Below are positions 52,287 to 63,213 of a stretch of DNA of 64,000 nt, one piece after another. A program made the position numbers and the translations under genes. The notes below the pieces were generated by a model. It ran no database searches. It was not told the origin of the DNA and saw only the letters and a list, made by a program, of their open reading frames with translations. This DNA comes from Ancylobacter polymorphus (lineage in GTDB: Bacteria > Pseudomonadota > Alphaproteobacteria > Rhizobiales > Xanthobacteraceae). Positions within the stretch are counted from its first letter, which is position 1; the number at the start of each line of letters is the position of its first letter. The DNA lies in contig NZ_CP083239.1 of NCBI RefSeq assembly GCF_022836935.1, positions 2,680,001 through 2,744,000 on the forward strand, in the 5' to 3' direction.

Positions 52287-52740
52287 ACGATTCCCCTCCA
52301 CGGGTTTGACGTGGCCTCAACAAGCTTCTCTTGTGCTTGCATTGGCCGGATCGTGGCGGGCGATGTCGCGATGCAGCAATACGTCGATTGACGTATAGGG
52401 GAAACGTCGTGTCTCGCGCACTGTGAAGGCGAAAATGGATCGTATGTCCGGCGCGGAGGTTTTTCCCTCGCGTCGAATAGGTTTTTTCGCGCGCGCGCGA
52501 GGTAAGTGTAGGGAAAGTGGACAGAACCGGCGCTGATTAGCCCGATTATTGGGCATTTAATGCTGTGATGGCGAAGGAAAAGGTAATTAAATGCGGGACA
52601 AGGCGCTGCGTTAATCTGTCTTCGGCCTGACCGGCGTGTGGAATGATTTATGCTTGGGGGTGGCGTCGGCGCGGGTGGCAACCCGCCGCCGTCGCGGTGC
52701 AACAAACAAGAAAATCCCTGGGGAGGGTGGGCACGGAAGC
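52287..52740. other. Divergent control region between urtA and the transceptor kinase
   Basis: About 450 bases with no gene. It contains the 7-bp inverted repeat at 52379-52396, a second perfect 9-bp inverted repeat GCATTTAAT (52553-52561) / ATTAAATGC (52586-52594), a CG-alternating tract near 52488-52500, and AT-rich patches around 52460-52600 that could hold promoters. Confidence 0.6.
52379..52396. promoter_or_regulatory. Candidate response-regulator site: 7-bp inverted repeat
   Basis: ATACGTC-GATT-GACGTAT, perfect symmetry, 93 bases before the urtA start. Its half-sites resemble the TACGTA-type boxes bound by FixJ/NarL-type regulators, and such a regulator is encoded at 56153-57085. Confidence 0.5.
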
Positions 52741-55700
52741 ATGTCTGGCGTTGGCACGGCGAGGCACACCCCCATGGCGGCGGAGCAGAAGATCGTTCGC
52801 GTTCGGCGTCGCTACAATCAGTGGGTCGTCAACGAGACGCTGGAGGATTACGCGCTCCGCTTCACGGCCAAGAGCGGGCGGCGCTGGTCGGCGCTGCGGG
52901 TCGCCAATACCGCACTCGGCGCCGTTTCCTTTCTGGCGCTGGAGGCCATCGGCGGCGCGATCACGCTCGCCTATGGTTTTGAAAATGCGGTGGCGGCGAT
53001 CCTTCTCGTCTGCGTCGTCATCTTCGCCGCCGGCCTGCCGATCAGCTATTACGCTGCCAAGTTCGGCGTCGACATCGACCTGCTGACCCGTGGCGCCGGC
53101 TTTGGCTATATCGGCTCGACGCTGACCTCGCTCATCTACGCCTCCTTCACCTATCTGTTCTTCGCCATCGAGGCGGCGATCATGGCGCTGGCGCTGGAGA
53201 TGTGCTTCGGCGTGCCGCTGATGGTGGGCTATTTCATCAGCGCGCTGGTGGTGATCCCGCTGGTGACGCACGGCATCACCTTCATCAGCCGGTTCCAGCT
53301 CTGGACCCAGCCGGTCTGGCTTGTGCTGAACATCATCCCCTTCGTCTTCATCCTCGCCCTCGACGACACCCCTTTCGCCGGCTGGACCGCCTATACCGGC
53401 CGCTTCGGCCATCCTGACGGCTCCTTCGATCTCGTGCTGTTCGGTACGGCGACGACGGTGGTGTTCGCGCTGGTGGCGCAGATCGGCGAGCAGGTGGATT
53501 TCCTGCGCTTCCTGCCGCGCCGGGCACCCGGGCGCACCGAGGCGCGGCGCAATGCGCTGTGGTGGGTGGCACTGCTCAGCGCCGGCCCGGGCTGGATCAT
53601 CCCCGGCGGCATCAAGATGCTGGGTGGTTCGTTTCTGGCCTATTTCGCCGTCACCCAGGGCATACCGTTCCTGCACGCGGCCGAGCCGACCCAGATGTAT
53701 CTGGTGGCGTTCAAGACCGTGTTCTCGCCCGAGGTGGCGCTGGCCTTCACCGGGGTGTTCGTCATCCTCGCCCAGTTGAAGATCAATGTGACGAATTCCT
53801 ATGCGGGCTCGATCGCCTGGTCGAACTTCTTCTCCCGCCTCACCCACAGCCATCCGGGCCGGGTGGTGTGGCTGGTGTTCAACGTCACCATCGCGCTGAT
53901 GCTGATGGCGCTCGGCATCTACAAGGTGCTGGAGCAGATCCTCGGCCTTTACGCCATCATCGCCGTGGCCTGGGTGGCGGCGCTGGTGGCGGATCTCGTG
54001 GTCAACAAGCCCATGGGCTGGAGCCCGCCGGGCATCGAGTTCAAGCGGGCGCATCTCTACGACATCAACCCCGTCGGCGTCGGCGCGCTGCTGGCCGGCA
54101 CGCTGGTGGGCGTCATCGCCTTTGCCGGCTTTCTCGGCCCGACGCTGAAGGCCTTCGCGCCGTTCCTCGCCCTGGTGGTGTCTTTCGTCACCGCCGCCAG
54201 CATCGCCTATGCCACAGGCGGGCGCTACTACATCGCGCGGCGGACGGCGAAGAACTGGGAGGCGCGCCACACGCTGAAATGCTGCATCTGTGAGCACAAA
54301 TTCGAGCCGGAGGACATGGCGCATTGCCCGGTCTACGCCGGGCCGATCTGCTCGCTGTGCTGCTCGCTCGATGCGCGCTGCAACGATCGCTGCAAGGAGG
54401 AGGCGCGCTTCCCCGACCAGATTCTGGCGGCGCTGCGGGCAACGCTGCCGGCCTGGATGGTGACGCAGCTCAATTCCCGCCTTGGCCACTATATCGGCGT
54501 GATGGCGCTGCTGGCGACCGTCATCGGTGGCATATTGGGCGTGATCTACTTCCAGTCGACCTTCGCCCCGCCGGATCAGGCGGAGACGGTCGGCAATGTG
54601 CTGTTCACGCTCTACTTCATCCTGCTCATCATCGCCGGCGTCGCTGCCTGGCTGTTCGTGCTGGCGCAGGAAAGCCGGCGGGTGGCGCAGGAGGAGAGCA
54701 ACCGCCAGACCGCGCTGCTGATGCGCGAGATCGAGGCCCATAAGCGCACCGACGCCAAGCTGCAAAAGGCCAAGGAAGCCGCCGAGGCCGCCAATCTCGC
54801 CAAGAGCCGTTATGTCGTCGGCATCAGCCACGAATTGCGCACCCCGCTCAACGCCATTCTCGGCTATGCCCAGCTGCTGGAGCGCGATGTCGCCATTCCC
54901 CCGCACCGGCGCGACGCCATCCGCGTGGTGCGCCGCTCGGCCGAGCATCTCTCCGGCCTGATCGACGGGCTGCTCGACATTTCCAAGATCGAGGCGGGCC
55001 GGCTCTATCTCACCCGGGACGAGGTGCGGATCGGCGAGTTTCTCGACCAGTTGGTCGACATGTTCCGGCTGCAGGCGACCGCCAAGGGCATCGATTTCGT
55101 CTATGTGCGGCCGGAGCGCCTGCCGGCGGTGGTGTTTACCGACGAGAAGCGGCTGCGGCAGATCCTCATCAACCTGCTGTCAAATGCCATCAAGTTCACC
55201 GATCGCGGCCGGGTGGCGCTGCGCGTTTCCTATCGCAACCAGGTGGCGGAGTTCGAGATCGAGGACAGCGGCATCGGCATTCCCGCCGCCGACCACAAGC
55301 GCATCTTCGAGCCGTTCGAGCGCGGGGAGCGGGCGGGCACCTATTCCACCGCCGGCATCGGCCTCGGCCTTACCATTACCAAGCTGCTCACCGAGATCAT
55401 GGGCGGGGAGATCGCGCTGAAATCGGCGCCGGGGGAGGGCAGCGTCTTCCGCGTCAAGATGATGCTGTCGGAGGTGACCAACCCCTCGCGCCTCGGCCCG
55501 ATCCAGCACCGCCATATCGCCGGCTATACCGGCCCGCGCCGCACCGTGCTGGTGGCCGATGACGATGTCGCCCATCGCGACCTCATGCATGAATTGCTGG
55601 TGCCGCTTGGGTTCACCGTGCTTGCCGCCGCCGATGGGGTGCAGGCGCTGGACATGGTGCGCGAATGGGAGCCGGACCTCCTTCTGCTCGACATCTCCAT

Positions 55701-56163
55701 GCCGGGGCTGAATGGCTGGGAGGTGGTGCGGCAGCTGCGCGACGAAGGCTTCGGCCGGCTGCGCATCATCATGATCTCGGCCAATGCCGGGGAAATCCAT
55801 GGCGACGGCCTCGCCCAGCATGACGACCATCTGGTCAAGCCGGTGCATCTGCGCACGCTGCTGGAAAAAATGGCGGCGCTGCTCGACCTCGAATGGGTGG
55901 GCGATGGCGAACTCGCGGCGCTGGTCGCTGGCGAGGCCGCCAAGCCGGGCGAGCTGCGGGCGCCGGCCGGTGTGCATCTCGACGATCTGATGAAGCTGGG
56001 GGAGATCGGCTATGTGCGCGGCATCCAGGCCAAGCTGCGGGAGATCGAAAGCGCCTCGCCCGACAGCAAGGCCTTCGTCGCCCATATGCGCGAGCTGATG
56101 GAAACCTTCGATCTCAAGCAATACATGTCCGTCCTGGAGGCGATGCGCGCCAATGATGCCTAG
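52741..56163 (+). CDS. NCS1-transporter-like / Cys-rich / hybrid histidine kinase fusion
   Basis: 1,140 residues from ATG 52741. Domains: an NCS1 purine-cytosine-permease-like membrane part (about 20-500, some 12 helices; YNQWVVNETLEDYALRF at the N terminus, VGYFISALVVIPLVTHG and KINVTNSYAGSIAWSNFFSR are family-like); a Cys-rich segment near 514-556 (CCICEHKF, HCPVYAGPICSLCC, CNDRC) that may bind metal; two more membrane helices (about 590-660); a coiled coil; HisKA with H697 in ISHELRTPLNAI; ATPase (NLLSNAIKF, DSGIGIP, GIGLGLTI); receiver with D984 in LLLLDISMPG; and a helical tail. It would sense substrate through a transporter fold, as CbrA does with another transporter family. An ATG at 52774 is an alternative start. 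Confidence 0.9.
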   Translation: MSGVGTARHTPMAAEQKIVRVRRRYNQWVVNETLEDYALRFTAKSGRRWSALRVANTALGAVSFLALEAIGGAITLAYGFENAVAAILLVCVVIFAAGLPISYYAAKFGVDIDLLTRGAGFGYIGSTLTSLIYASFTYLFFAIEAAIMALALEMCFGVPLMVGYFISALVVIPLVTHGITFISRFQLWTQPVWLVLNIIPFVFILALDDTPFAGWTAYTGRFGHPDGSFDLVLFGTATTVVFALVAQIGEQVDFLRFLPRRAPGRTEARRNALWWVALLSAGPGWIIPGGIKMLGGSFLAYFAVTQGIPFLHAAEPTQMYLVAFKTVFSPEVALAFTGVFVILAQLKINVTNSYAGSIAWSNFFSRLTHSHPGRVVWLVFNVTIALMLMALGIYKVLEQILGLYAIIAVAWVAALVADLVVNKPMGWSPPGIEFKRAHLYDINPVGVGALLAGTLVGVIAFAGFLGPTLKAFAPFLALVVSFVTAASIAYATGGRYYIARRTAKNWEARHTLKCCICEHKFEPEDMAHCPVYAGPICSLCCSLDARCNDRCKEEARFPDQILAALRATLPAWMVTQLNSRLGHYIGVMALLATVIGGILGVIYFQSTFAPPDQAETVGNVLFTLYFILLIIAGVAAWLFVLAQESRRVAQEESNRQTALLMREIEAHKRTDAKLQKAKEAAEAANLAKSRYVVGISHELRTPLNAILGYAQLLERDVAIPPHRRDAIRVVRRSAEHLSGLIDGLLDISKIEAGRLYLTRDEVRIGEFLDQLVDMFRLQATAKGIDFVYVRPERLPAVVFTDEKRLRQILINLLSNAIKFTDRGRVALRVSYRNQVAEFEIEDSGIGIPAADHKRIFEPFERGERAGTYSTAGIGLGLTITKLLTEIMGGEIALKSAPGEGSVFRVKMMLSEVTNPSRLGPIQHRHIAGYTGPRRTVLVADDDVAHRDLMHELLVPLGFTVLAAADGVQALDMVREWEPDLLLLDISMPGLNGWEVVRQLRDEGFGRLRIIMISANAGEIHGDGLAQHDDHLVKPVHLRTLLEKMAALLDLEWVGDGELAALVAGEAAKPGELRAPAGVHLDDLMKLGEIGYVRGIQAKLREIESASPDSKAFVAHMRELMETFDLKQYMSVLEAMRANDA

Positions 56164-57085
56164 CGTGGAGCGCCGCGACATCGTCCTTGTGGTGGATGAT
56201 TCGCCCGAAACCCTCAGCCTGCTCACCGACGCGCTGGAGGCGGCGGGGACCACCGTGCTGGTCGCGACCGAGGGCGCCAATGCGCTGGCGCTGGTCGAGC
56301 GTATCACCCCCGATGTGATCCTGATGGACGCGATCATGCCGGGGATGGATGGATTCGAGGCGTGCCGGCAGCTCAAGCGCAACAAGGCGGTGGCGCATGT
56401 GCCGGTCATCTTCATGACCGGCCTGTCGGAAACCGAGCAGATCGTGAAGGGGCTCGAGGCCGGTGGGGTGGATTATGTGACCAAACCGATCGCGCCGGAC
56501 GAGTTGATCGCCCGTATCCGCGTGCATCTCGCCAATGCACGGCAGACCCACAGCGCCCGTGCCGCGCTCGATGCCGCCGGGCGCTATCTGCTCTCGGCCA
56601 ATCGAGCCGGGCGCGTCCTGTGGTCGACGCCGCAGGCGACCACGCTGCTGACCGCGCTCAGCGCCGCCGCGCCGGGCGACAGCTTCACCCTACCGGAGCC
56701 GGTGCGTCGCTGGCTGGAGGGGCGCAACGGGGATGGCGGCAGCGGCGAGATGGCGGCGGTGGAGGTGTCGGTCGAGGGCTCGCCGCGCCGGCTGAAGCTG
56801 TCCTATGTCGGGCAGATCGGCCCGGAGGAGCTGCTGCTGCGCATTGTCGAGGATTCCGGCATCCCGCCGGAGCAGGTGCTGAAGTCCAAGCTCAATCTGA
56901 CGCTCCGCGAGGCGGAGGTGCTGGTATGGCTGGCGCGCGGCAAGGCCAACCGCGACATCGGCGAGATTCTCGGCCTGTCGCCGCGCACGGTGAACAAGCA
57001 TCTGGAGCAGATCTACGCCAAGATCGGCGTCGAGAACCGGGCGGCGGCCACCGCGCTGGCGGTGACGGCGCTGACGCCGCGCTAG
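56153..57085 (+). CDS. NarL/LuxR-type response regulator paired with the transceptor kinase
   Basis: 310 residues; start overlaps the kinase's last 11 bases. Receiver near 8-125: VLVVDDSPETLSLL, phosphoacceptor in VILMDAIMPGMDGFEA, Thr in VIFMTGLSE and Lys in DYVTKPIAPDEL. A middle linker of about 110 residues (PAS-like? LSANRAGRVLWSTPQATTLL) precedes the LuxR helix-turn-helix LTLREAEVLVWLARGKANRDI ... LSPRTVNKHLEQIYAKIGV. Overlap and order imply that it is the output partner of the kinase and a likely regulator of urtABCDE-fmdAB. Confidence 0.93.
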   Translation: MMPSVERRDIVLVVDDSPETLSLLTDALEAAGTTVLVATEGANALALVERITPDVILMDAIMPGMDGFEACRQLKRNKAVAHVPVIFMTGLSETEQIVKGLEAGGVDYVTKPIAPDELIARIRVHLANARQTHSARAALDAAGRYLLSANRAGRVLWSTPQATTLLTALSAAAPGDSFTLPEPVRRWLEGRNGDGGSGEMAAVEVSVEGSPRRLKLSYVGQIGPEELLLRIVEDSGIPPEQVLKSKLNLTLREAEVLVWLARGKANRDIGEILGLSPRTVNKHLEQIYAKIGVENRAAATALAVTALTPR

Positions 57086-57184
57086 AGAAGTTCCGGTAAA
57101 CTCACATTCACCGGAACGGCTCTAACTCTCTGATTAGACGCAATTCCTATCGCAAAACCGCGACGCACTTTTGCGGGACTTGCT
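57084..57184. repeat. RIME-like intergenic repeat
   Basis: Starts with a hairpin GTTCCGGT / ACCGGAAC (57090-57117), then CTCTAACTCTCTGATTAGA and a second hairpin-like part with GACGCAATTCC ... ACTTTTGCGGG. Order and wording resemble a repeat widespread between genes of Hyphomicrobiales. It follows the regulator stop directly and may serve as its terminator. Confidence 0.75.
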
Positions 57185-57198
57185 GTGGACCCCCGCGG

Positions 57199-57615
57199 TC
57201 AGGCGTCCGGGCCATAGGCGAGCGGGGCGAGGCGGTCCAGCTCTTCGTCGGTGAACAGCCGCGAGCGGGTGAGGAAGCGCACGTCGCGCCCGTTTTCCAG
57301 GCTGAACATGCCGCCCCGCCCCGGCACCACGTCGATGATGAGCTGGGTGTGCTGCCAATATTCGAACTGCGACGGGCTCATATAGAAGGGCGCGCCGCCG
57401 ATGATGCCCATCCGCACGTCGCGGTCGGCCAACATGTAATCGCCCTTCGCGTAGCACATGGGCGAGGAACCGTCGCAGCAGCCGCCGGACTGGTGGAACA
57501 GCAGCGGGCCGTGCTGCGCCTTCAAGGTTTCGATCAGCGCCAGTGCCGCCTCGGTGGCGAGGACGCGGGGGATGGTGACTTCAGTGGCCGACGGCGGCGC
57601 GGTCTGCGTGTCCAT
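57199..57615 (-). CDS. DUF779 family protein associated with aldehyde dehydrogenase
   Basis: 138 residues from ATG 57615 (AGGGAG 6 bases upstream). Family marks: TEAALALIETLKAQHGPLLFHQSGGCCDGSSPMC with a Cys pair, YMLADRDVRMGIIGGAPFYM and FEYWQHTQLIIDVVPGRGGMFSLE. DUF779 genes occur next to exaC/aldB-type aldehyde dehydrogenase genes; biochemical role unknown, perhaps metal-related given Cys residues. The dehydrogenase gene lies upstream across a repeat-rich 523-base gap. Confidence 0.92.
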   Translation of the reverse strand: MDTQTAPPSATEVTIPRVLATEAALALIETLKAQHGPLLFHQSGGCCDGSSPMCYAKGDYMLADRDVRMGIIGGAPFYMSPSQFEYWQHTQLIIDVVPGRGGMFSLENGRDVRFLTRSRLFTDEELDRLAPLAYGPDA

Positions 57616-57781
57616 GGGGGCTCCCTTCCTGTCCCTCATCCCGGGGACTGAACATCCGAGTGAGAGGTGGGGCGCCGGCAGGATCGGGTCAACGCCGGAG
57701 AAAGCGGTGAAGCGGTGCCGGCTCGGCGGAGGGCGGCGTGAGGGACGCCTTTCCATGCGAAGAGAGAAGTGGAGAGGTGGT

Positions 57782-57902
57782 GCGTCCTTCGAGGCCCGGC
57801 GGGGCCGGGCACCTCAGGATGACGAGGTAGTCCGAGACGGCGCCGTCCCAAATCCTCGTCATGCTGAGGAGCGGCGCGCCGCGCCGCGTCTCGAAGCACG
57901 CA
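57782..57902. repeat. Inverted pair of intergenic palindromic repeats
   Basis: 57782-57828 and 57854-57902 are inverted, similar copies (both read ...CTTCGAG...CGG...CCTCAG-ATGACGAGG inward). Together they make a long imperfect hairpin with a 25-base loop. They belong to the CCTCAGGATGACGAGG repeat type usual between alphaproteobacterial genes. The whole gap 57616-58138 holds only repeats like this and no credible gene. Confidence 0.75.
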
Positions 57903-57979
57903 GGCCGGTCCCCCTGGTCGTGAGGGCGAAGTGACATTGCGCGTCACCCATGGCCGTTTCGGCCAGATCAGGCGCATGT

Positions 57980-58016
57980 CCCCATCGTCCCCGGGACACA
58001 CCCGGGGACGATGGGG
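57980..58016. repeat. Perfect 16-bp inverted repeat
   Basis: CCCCATCGTCCCCGGG and its exact complement around a 5-base loop (ACACA). No T-run follows. It may block transcription from either side or be a REP-type unit. Confidence 0.8.
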
Positions 58017-58030
58017 GGAGCGCCCCCGCT

Positions 58031-58124
58031 TCCTCATCCCCGGGCTTGGTCCGGGGACCCAGCCTTCTGCCTGCGGGTCGTTAAGCCTGGGTGGCCGGGT
58101 CAAGCCCGGCCATGAGGGACGGCG
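58031..58124. repeat. REP-like element with two hairpins
   Basis: TCCCCGG / CCGGGGA (58037-58057) and GGCCGGG / CCCGGCC (58093-58111), a usual two-palindrome unit of intergenic repeats. It stands just beyond the aldehyde dehydrogenase stop and may act in its 3' end formation. Confidence 0.7.
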
Positions 58125-58138
58125 AGGGCGCCCTGGCC

Positions 58139-59656
<1,518 letters not shown>

Positions 59657-59685
59657 TGGATCCTCCCGATAGGGACACTCAAGAT

Positions 59686-59701
59686 TGCAGCGCCCGTGCC
59701 A
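59686..59701 (-). promoter_or_regulatory. Sigma-54-type promoter of the aldehyde dehydrogenase gene
   Basis: On the minus strand TGGCACGGGCGCTGCA: matches TGGCACG-N4-TTGCA except one base (C for T in the -12 box). GG and GC are at the required -24/-12 spacing. It lies 30-45 bases before the aldehyde dehydrogenase ATG, facing it, and next to a gene for a sigma-54 activator. Confidence 0.8.
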
Positions 59702-59862
59702 GCCGGCCTATCGCAGCGCAAAAAATCGTCGTTGCGACACGGCAAAATATTGAAATACCTCGCTTTAGACGAGTACTCGCGAGGGCGTGAGGATTCTACC
59801 GATAGACGCCGCCGGAAAACTTGGTAGAAACTGTCGGAAAGAACAACAAGACCTGCGACATG

Positions 59863-59879
59863 TGTGGCATTTTGCAACA
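59863..59879. promoter_or_regulatory. Candidate activator-binding palindrome, copy 1
   Basis: TGTGGCA-TTT-TGCAACA: arms match except one base, same 3-base spacer as the palindrome at 61781-61797. About 160-180 bases upstream of the sigma-54-like promoter, the range of enhancer sites, and directly before the activator's own ribosome site. Confidence 0.55.
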
Positions 59880-59894
59880 CTCCAGGAGGATCGC

Positions 59895-61733
<1,839 letters not shown>

Positions 61734-61780
61734 GCCGGTATTCCCGGCGGGCAGACGAGGGAACCGCAGGCGGCCCCGCT

Positions 61781-61797
61781 TGTTGCCTCTGGCAACA
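61781..61797. promoter_or_regulatory. Candidate activator-binding palindrome, copy 2
   Basis: TGTTGCC-TCT-GGCAACA, perfect 7-bp arms, 18 bases before the next small ORF. Same design as the site at 59863-59879, so probably bound by the same regulator. Confidence 0.55.
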
Positions 61798-61814
61798 CTC
61801 ATGGAGGCCCTACG

Positions 61815-62072
61815 ATGGTGCGCGATCCCCGTACGCTCGACCAGAACCCCGTCGTCGTCGACCCCGCCAATGTCGACGCCGTGCTCGATGACCGCACCAC
61901 GGCGGTCTCGAACCCTTTGACCCCGCCGCTGGACGAGGTGGACAATGACAATTCCCCGGTGGATGGCGAGCCCGCCCGGCGCGATGGTGGCCGATTCGCG
62001 CCGGAGACGCTGAACACGGTGGATGGCTCGGCGGACGGCACGCCGAAAAAGCCCGAGGATTCCCGCCGCTGA
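61815..62072 (+). CDS. Small acidic, probably disordered protein
   Basis: 85 residues, rich in Asp, Pro, Asn and Arg (NPVVVDPANVDAVLDDRTTA; DEVDNDNSPVDGEPARRDGG), no hydrophobic core, no Cys. Function unknown. ATG at 61815; GGAGG at 61802-61806 serves as ribosome site. The palindrome just upstream suggests that it could be in the aldehyde/AcoR regulon. It converges with the antiporter operon 6 bases away. Confidence 0.65.
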   Translation: MVRDPRTLDQNPVVVDPANVDAVLDDRTTAVSNPLTPPLDEVDNDNSPVDGEPARRDGGRFAPETLNTVDGSADGTPKKPEDSRR

Positions 62073-62078
62073 GGCGGT

Positions 62079-62441
62079 TCAGAGCTCGGTCGGCGCCGGG
62101 TCTTCCTTGGGCGCGGCGTCGTTTCCTTCCACCCGGTCGCGGTAGAGCGAGGCGCTGGCGAGCAGCATCAGCGTAACCGGGGTGGTGATGGTGACGAACA
62201 GGCCGATCAGCACTTCGTGGATCAGCGGCCGCTGCTGCAGCACGGAGAAGCAGATGATCGACCCGACCAGCATCGCCCCGGTGCCCAGCGTGGCGCCGAG
62301 CGAGGGGGCGTGCAGGCGGGCGTAGAAATCCGGCAGGCGCCACAGGCCGATCGAGCCGATGAGCGTCACCAGCGCGCCGGCGACGACGAAGAACGAGACG
62401 AGAATCGCCGCCCAGAGCGGCAGGTCGGGAGCGGCGCTCAT
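62079..62441 (-). CDS. mnhG: Monovalent cation/H+ antiporter subunit G
   Basis: 120 residues, three membrane helices. Family marks: AGALVTLIGSIGLWRLPDFYARLHAPSLGATLGTGAML (in parts) and VTITTPVTLMLLASASLYRD. Small accessory subunit of the multi-subunit Mnh/Mrp/Pha antiporter. ATG overlaps the stop of subunit F (ATGA). Highly charged C-terminal tail (DAAPKEDPAPTEL). Confidence 0.94.
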   Translation of the reverse strand: MSAAPDLPLWAAILVSFFVVAGALVTLIGSIGLWRLPDFYARLHAPSLGATLGTGAMLVGSIICFSVLQQRPLIHEVLIGLFVTITTPVTLMLLASASLYRDRVEGNDAAPKEDPAPTEL

Positions 62442-62719
62442 TCGATCACCTCGCCGCGCATGAGGAATTTCGCCAGCGCCACCGTGCCGACGAAGCCGAG
62501 CAGGCCGATGACCAGCGCCGCCTCGAAATAGAGCGTGGTGCCGCTGCGGATGCCGAGCGTGACCAGAAGCAGCATGGCGTTCACATAGAAGGTGTCGAGG
62601 CCGATGATGCGGTCCTGCGCGCGCGGGCCGCGAATGAAGCGCAGCGCGGCGCAGCCCATGGCGAGGGTCAGCAGCACCTGCGCCAGCGTGATCGACCAGC
62701 CGAGGATGGCGACGCTCAT
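62438..62719 (-). CDS. mnhF: Monovalent cation/H+ antiporter subunit F
   Basis: 93 residues, three hydrophobic helices. Family marks: LRFIRGPRAQDRIIGLDTFYVNAMLLLV (in parts) and ALVIGLLGFVGTVALAKFLMRGEV. Overlaps both neighbours by 4 bases (ATGA), so translation is coupled along the operon. Confidence 0.94.
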   Translation of the reverse strand: MSVAILGWSITLAQVLLTLAMGCAALRFIRGPRAQDRIIGLDTFYVNAMLLLVTLGIRSGTTLYFEAALVIGLLGFVGTVALAKFLMRGEVIE

Positions 62720-63213
62720 TCGAAGATCTCCATCAGCAGCCCCTCATAACGCCCCTTGATGGTGCGCACCCACTCCTTGTCGTCGACGAGATCGAGCACA
62801 TGCAGCAGCAGGAGCCCGGTGGCGGGATCGTAGCGCACCCATTGCGTGCCCGGCGTGCAGGTGAGCACGATGGCGAGGATGGCGAGGCCATAGGGGCTTT
62901 TCAAATCCAGCTTCAGCCGCATGAAGCCGGCATGGGTGCGCCGGTCCTCATTGCCGAGGATGATGCTGCCGACCGCAAGATTGGAGCGGAACACATCGAC
63001 GAACACCCGCCCGGCCAGACGCGCGGCGGCGGCGGGGCGACGCAGCCGGGCCGGTGGCGGATCGAGCGCGGTCATGGCCCAGCAGCCACCGAGCGCCACC
63101 ACCGCGCCGAGCAGAAGCTGGCCCAGCGACAGGCTCTGCGTCATCAGGAGCCACATGACCAGCAGGGCGAGAAACAGCAGCGGGTAGGGGATGACGCGGC
63201 GCAGCCCGTTCAT
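62716..63213 (-). CDS. mnhE: Monovalent cation/H+ antiporter subunit E
   Basis: 165 residues. Two N-terminal membrane helices (YPLLFLALLVMWLLMTQSLSLGQLLLG in parts) and a cytoplasmic domain with VFVDVFRSNLAVGSIILG, FMRLKLDLKSPYGLAILAIVLTCTPGTQWV and the C-terminal Glu. This is the MnhE/PhaE pattern. Overlaps subunit D and F genes by 4 bases each. Confidence 0.94.
   Translation of the reverse strand: MNGLRRVIPYPLLFLALLVMWLLMTQSLSLGQLLLGAVVALGGCWAMTALDPPPARLRRPAAAARLAGRVFVDVFRSNLAVGSIILGNEDRRTHAGFMRLKLDLKSPYGLAILAIVLTCTPGTQWVRYDPATGLLLLHVLDLVDDKEWVRTIKGRYEGLLMEIFE

Noticed and set aside
57782..58124. Possible CRISPR array
   Set aside because: The repeats are inverted, of different families and not regularly spaced; no cas gene is present.
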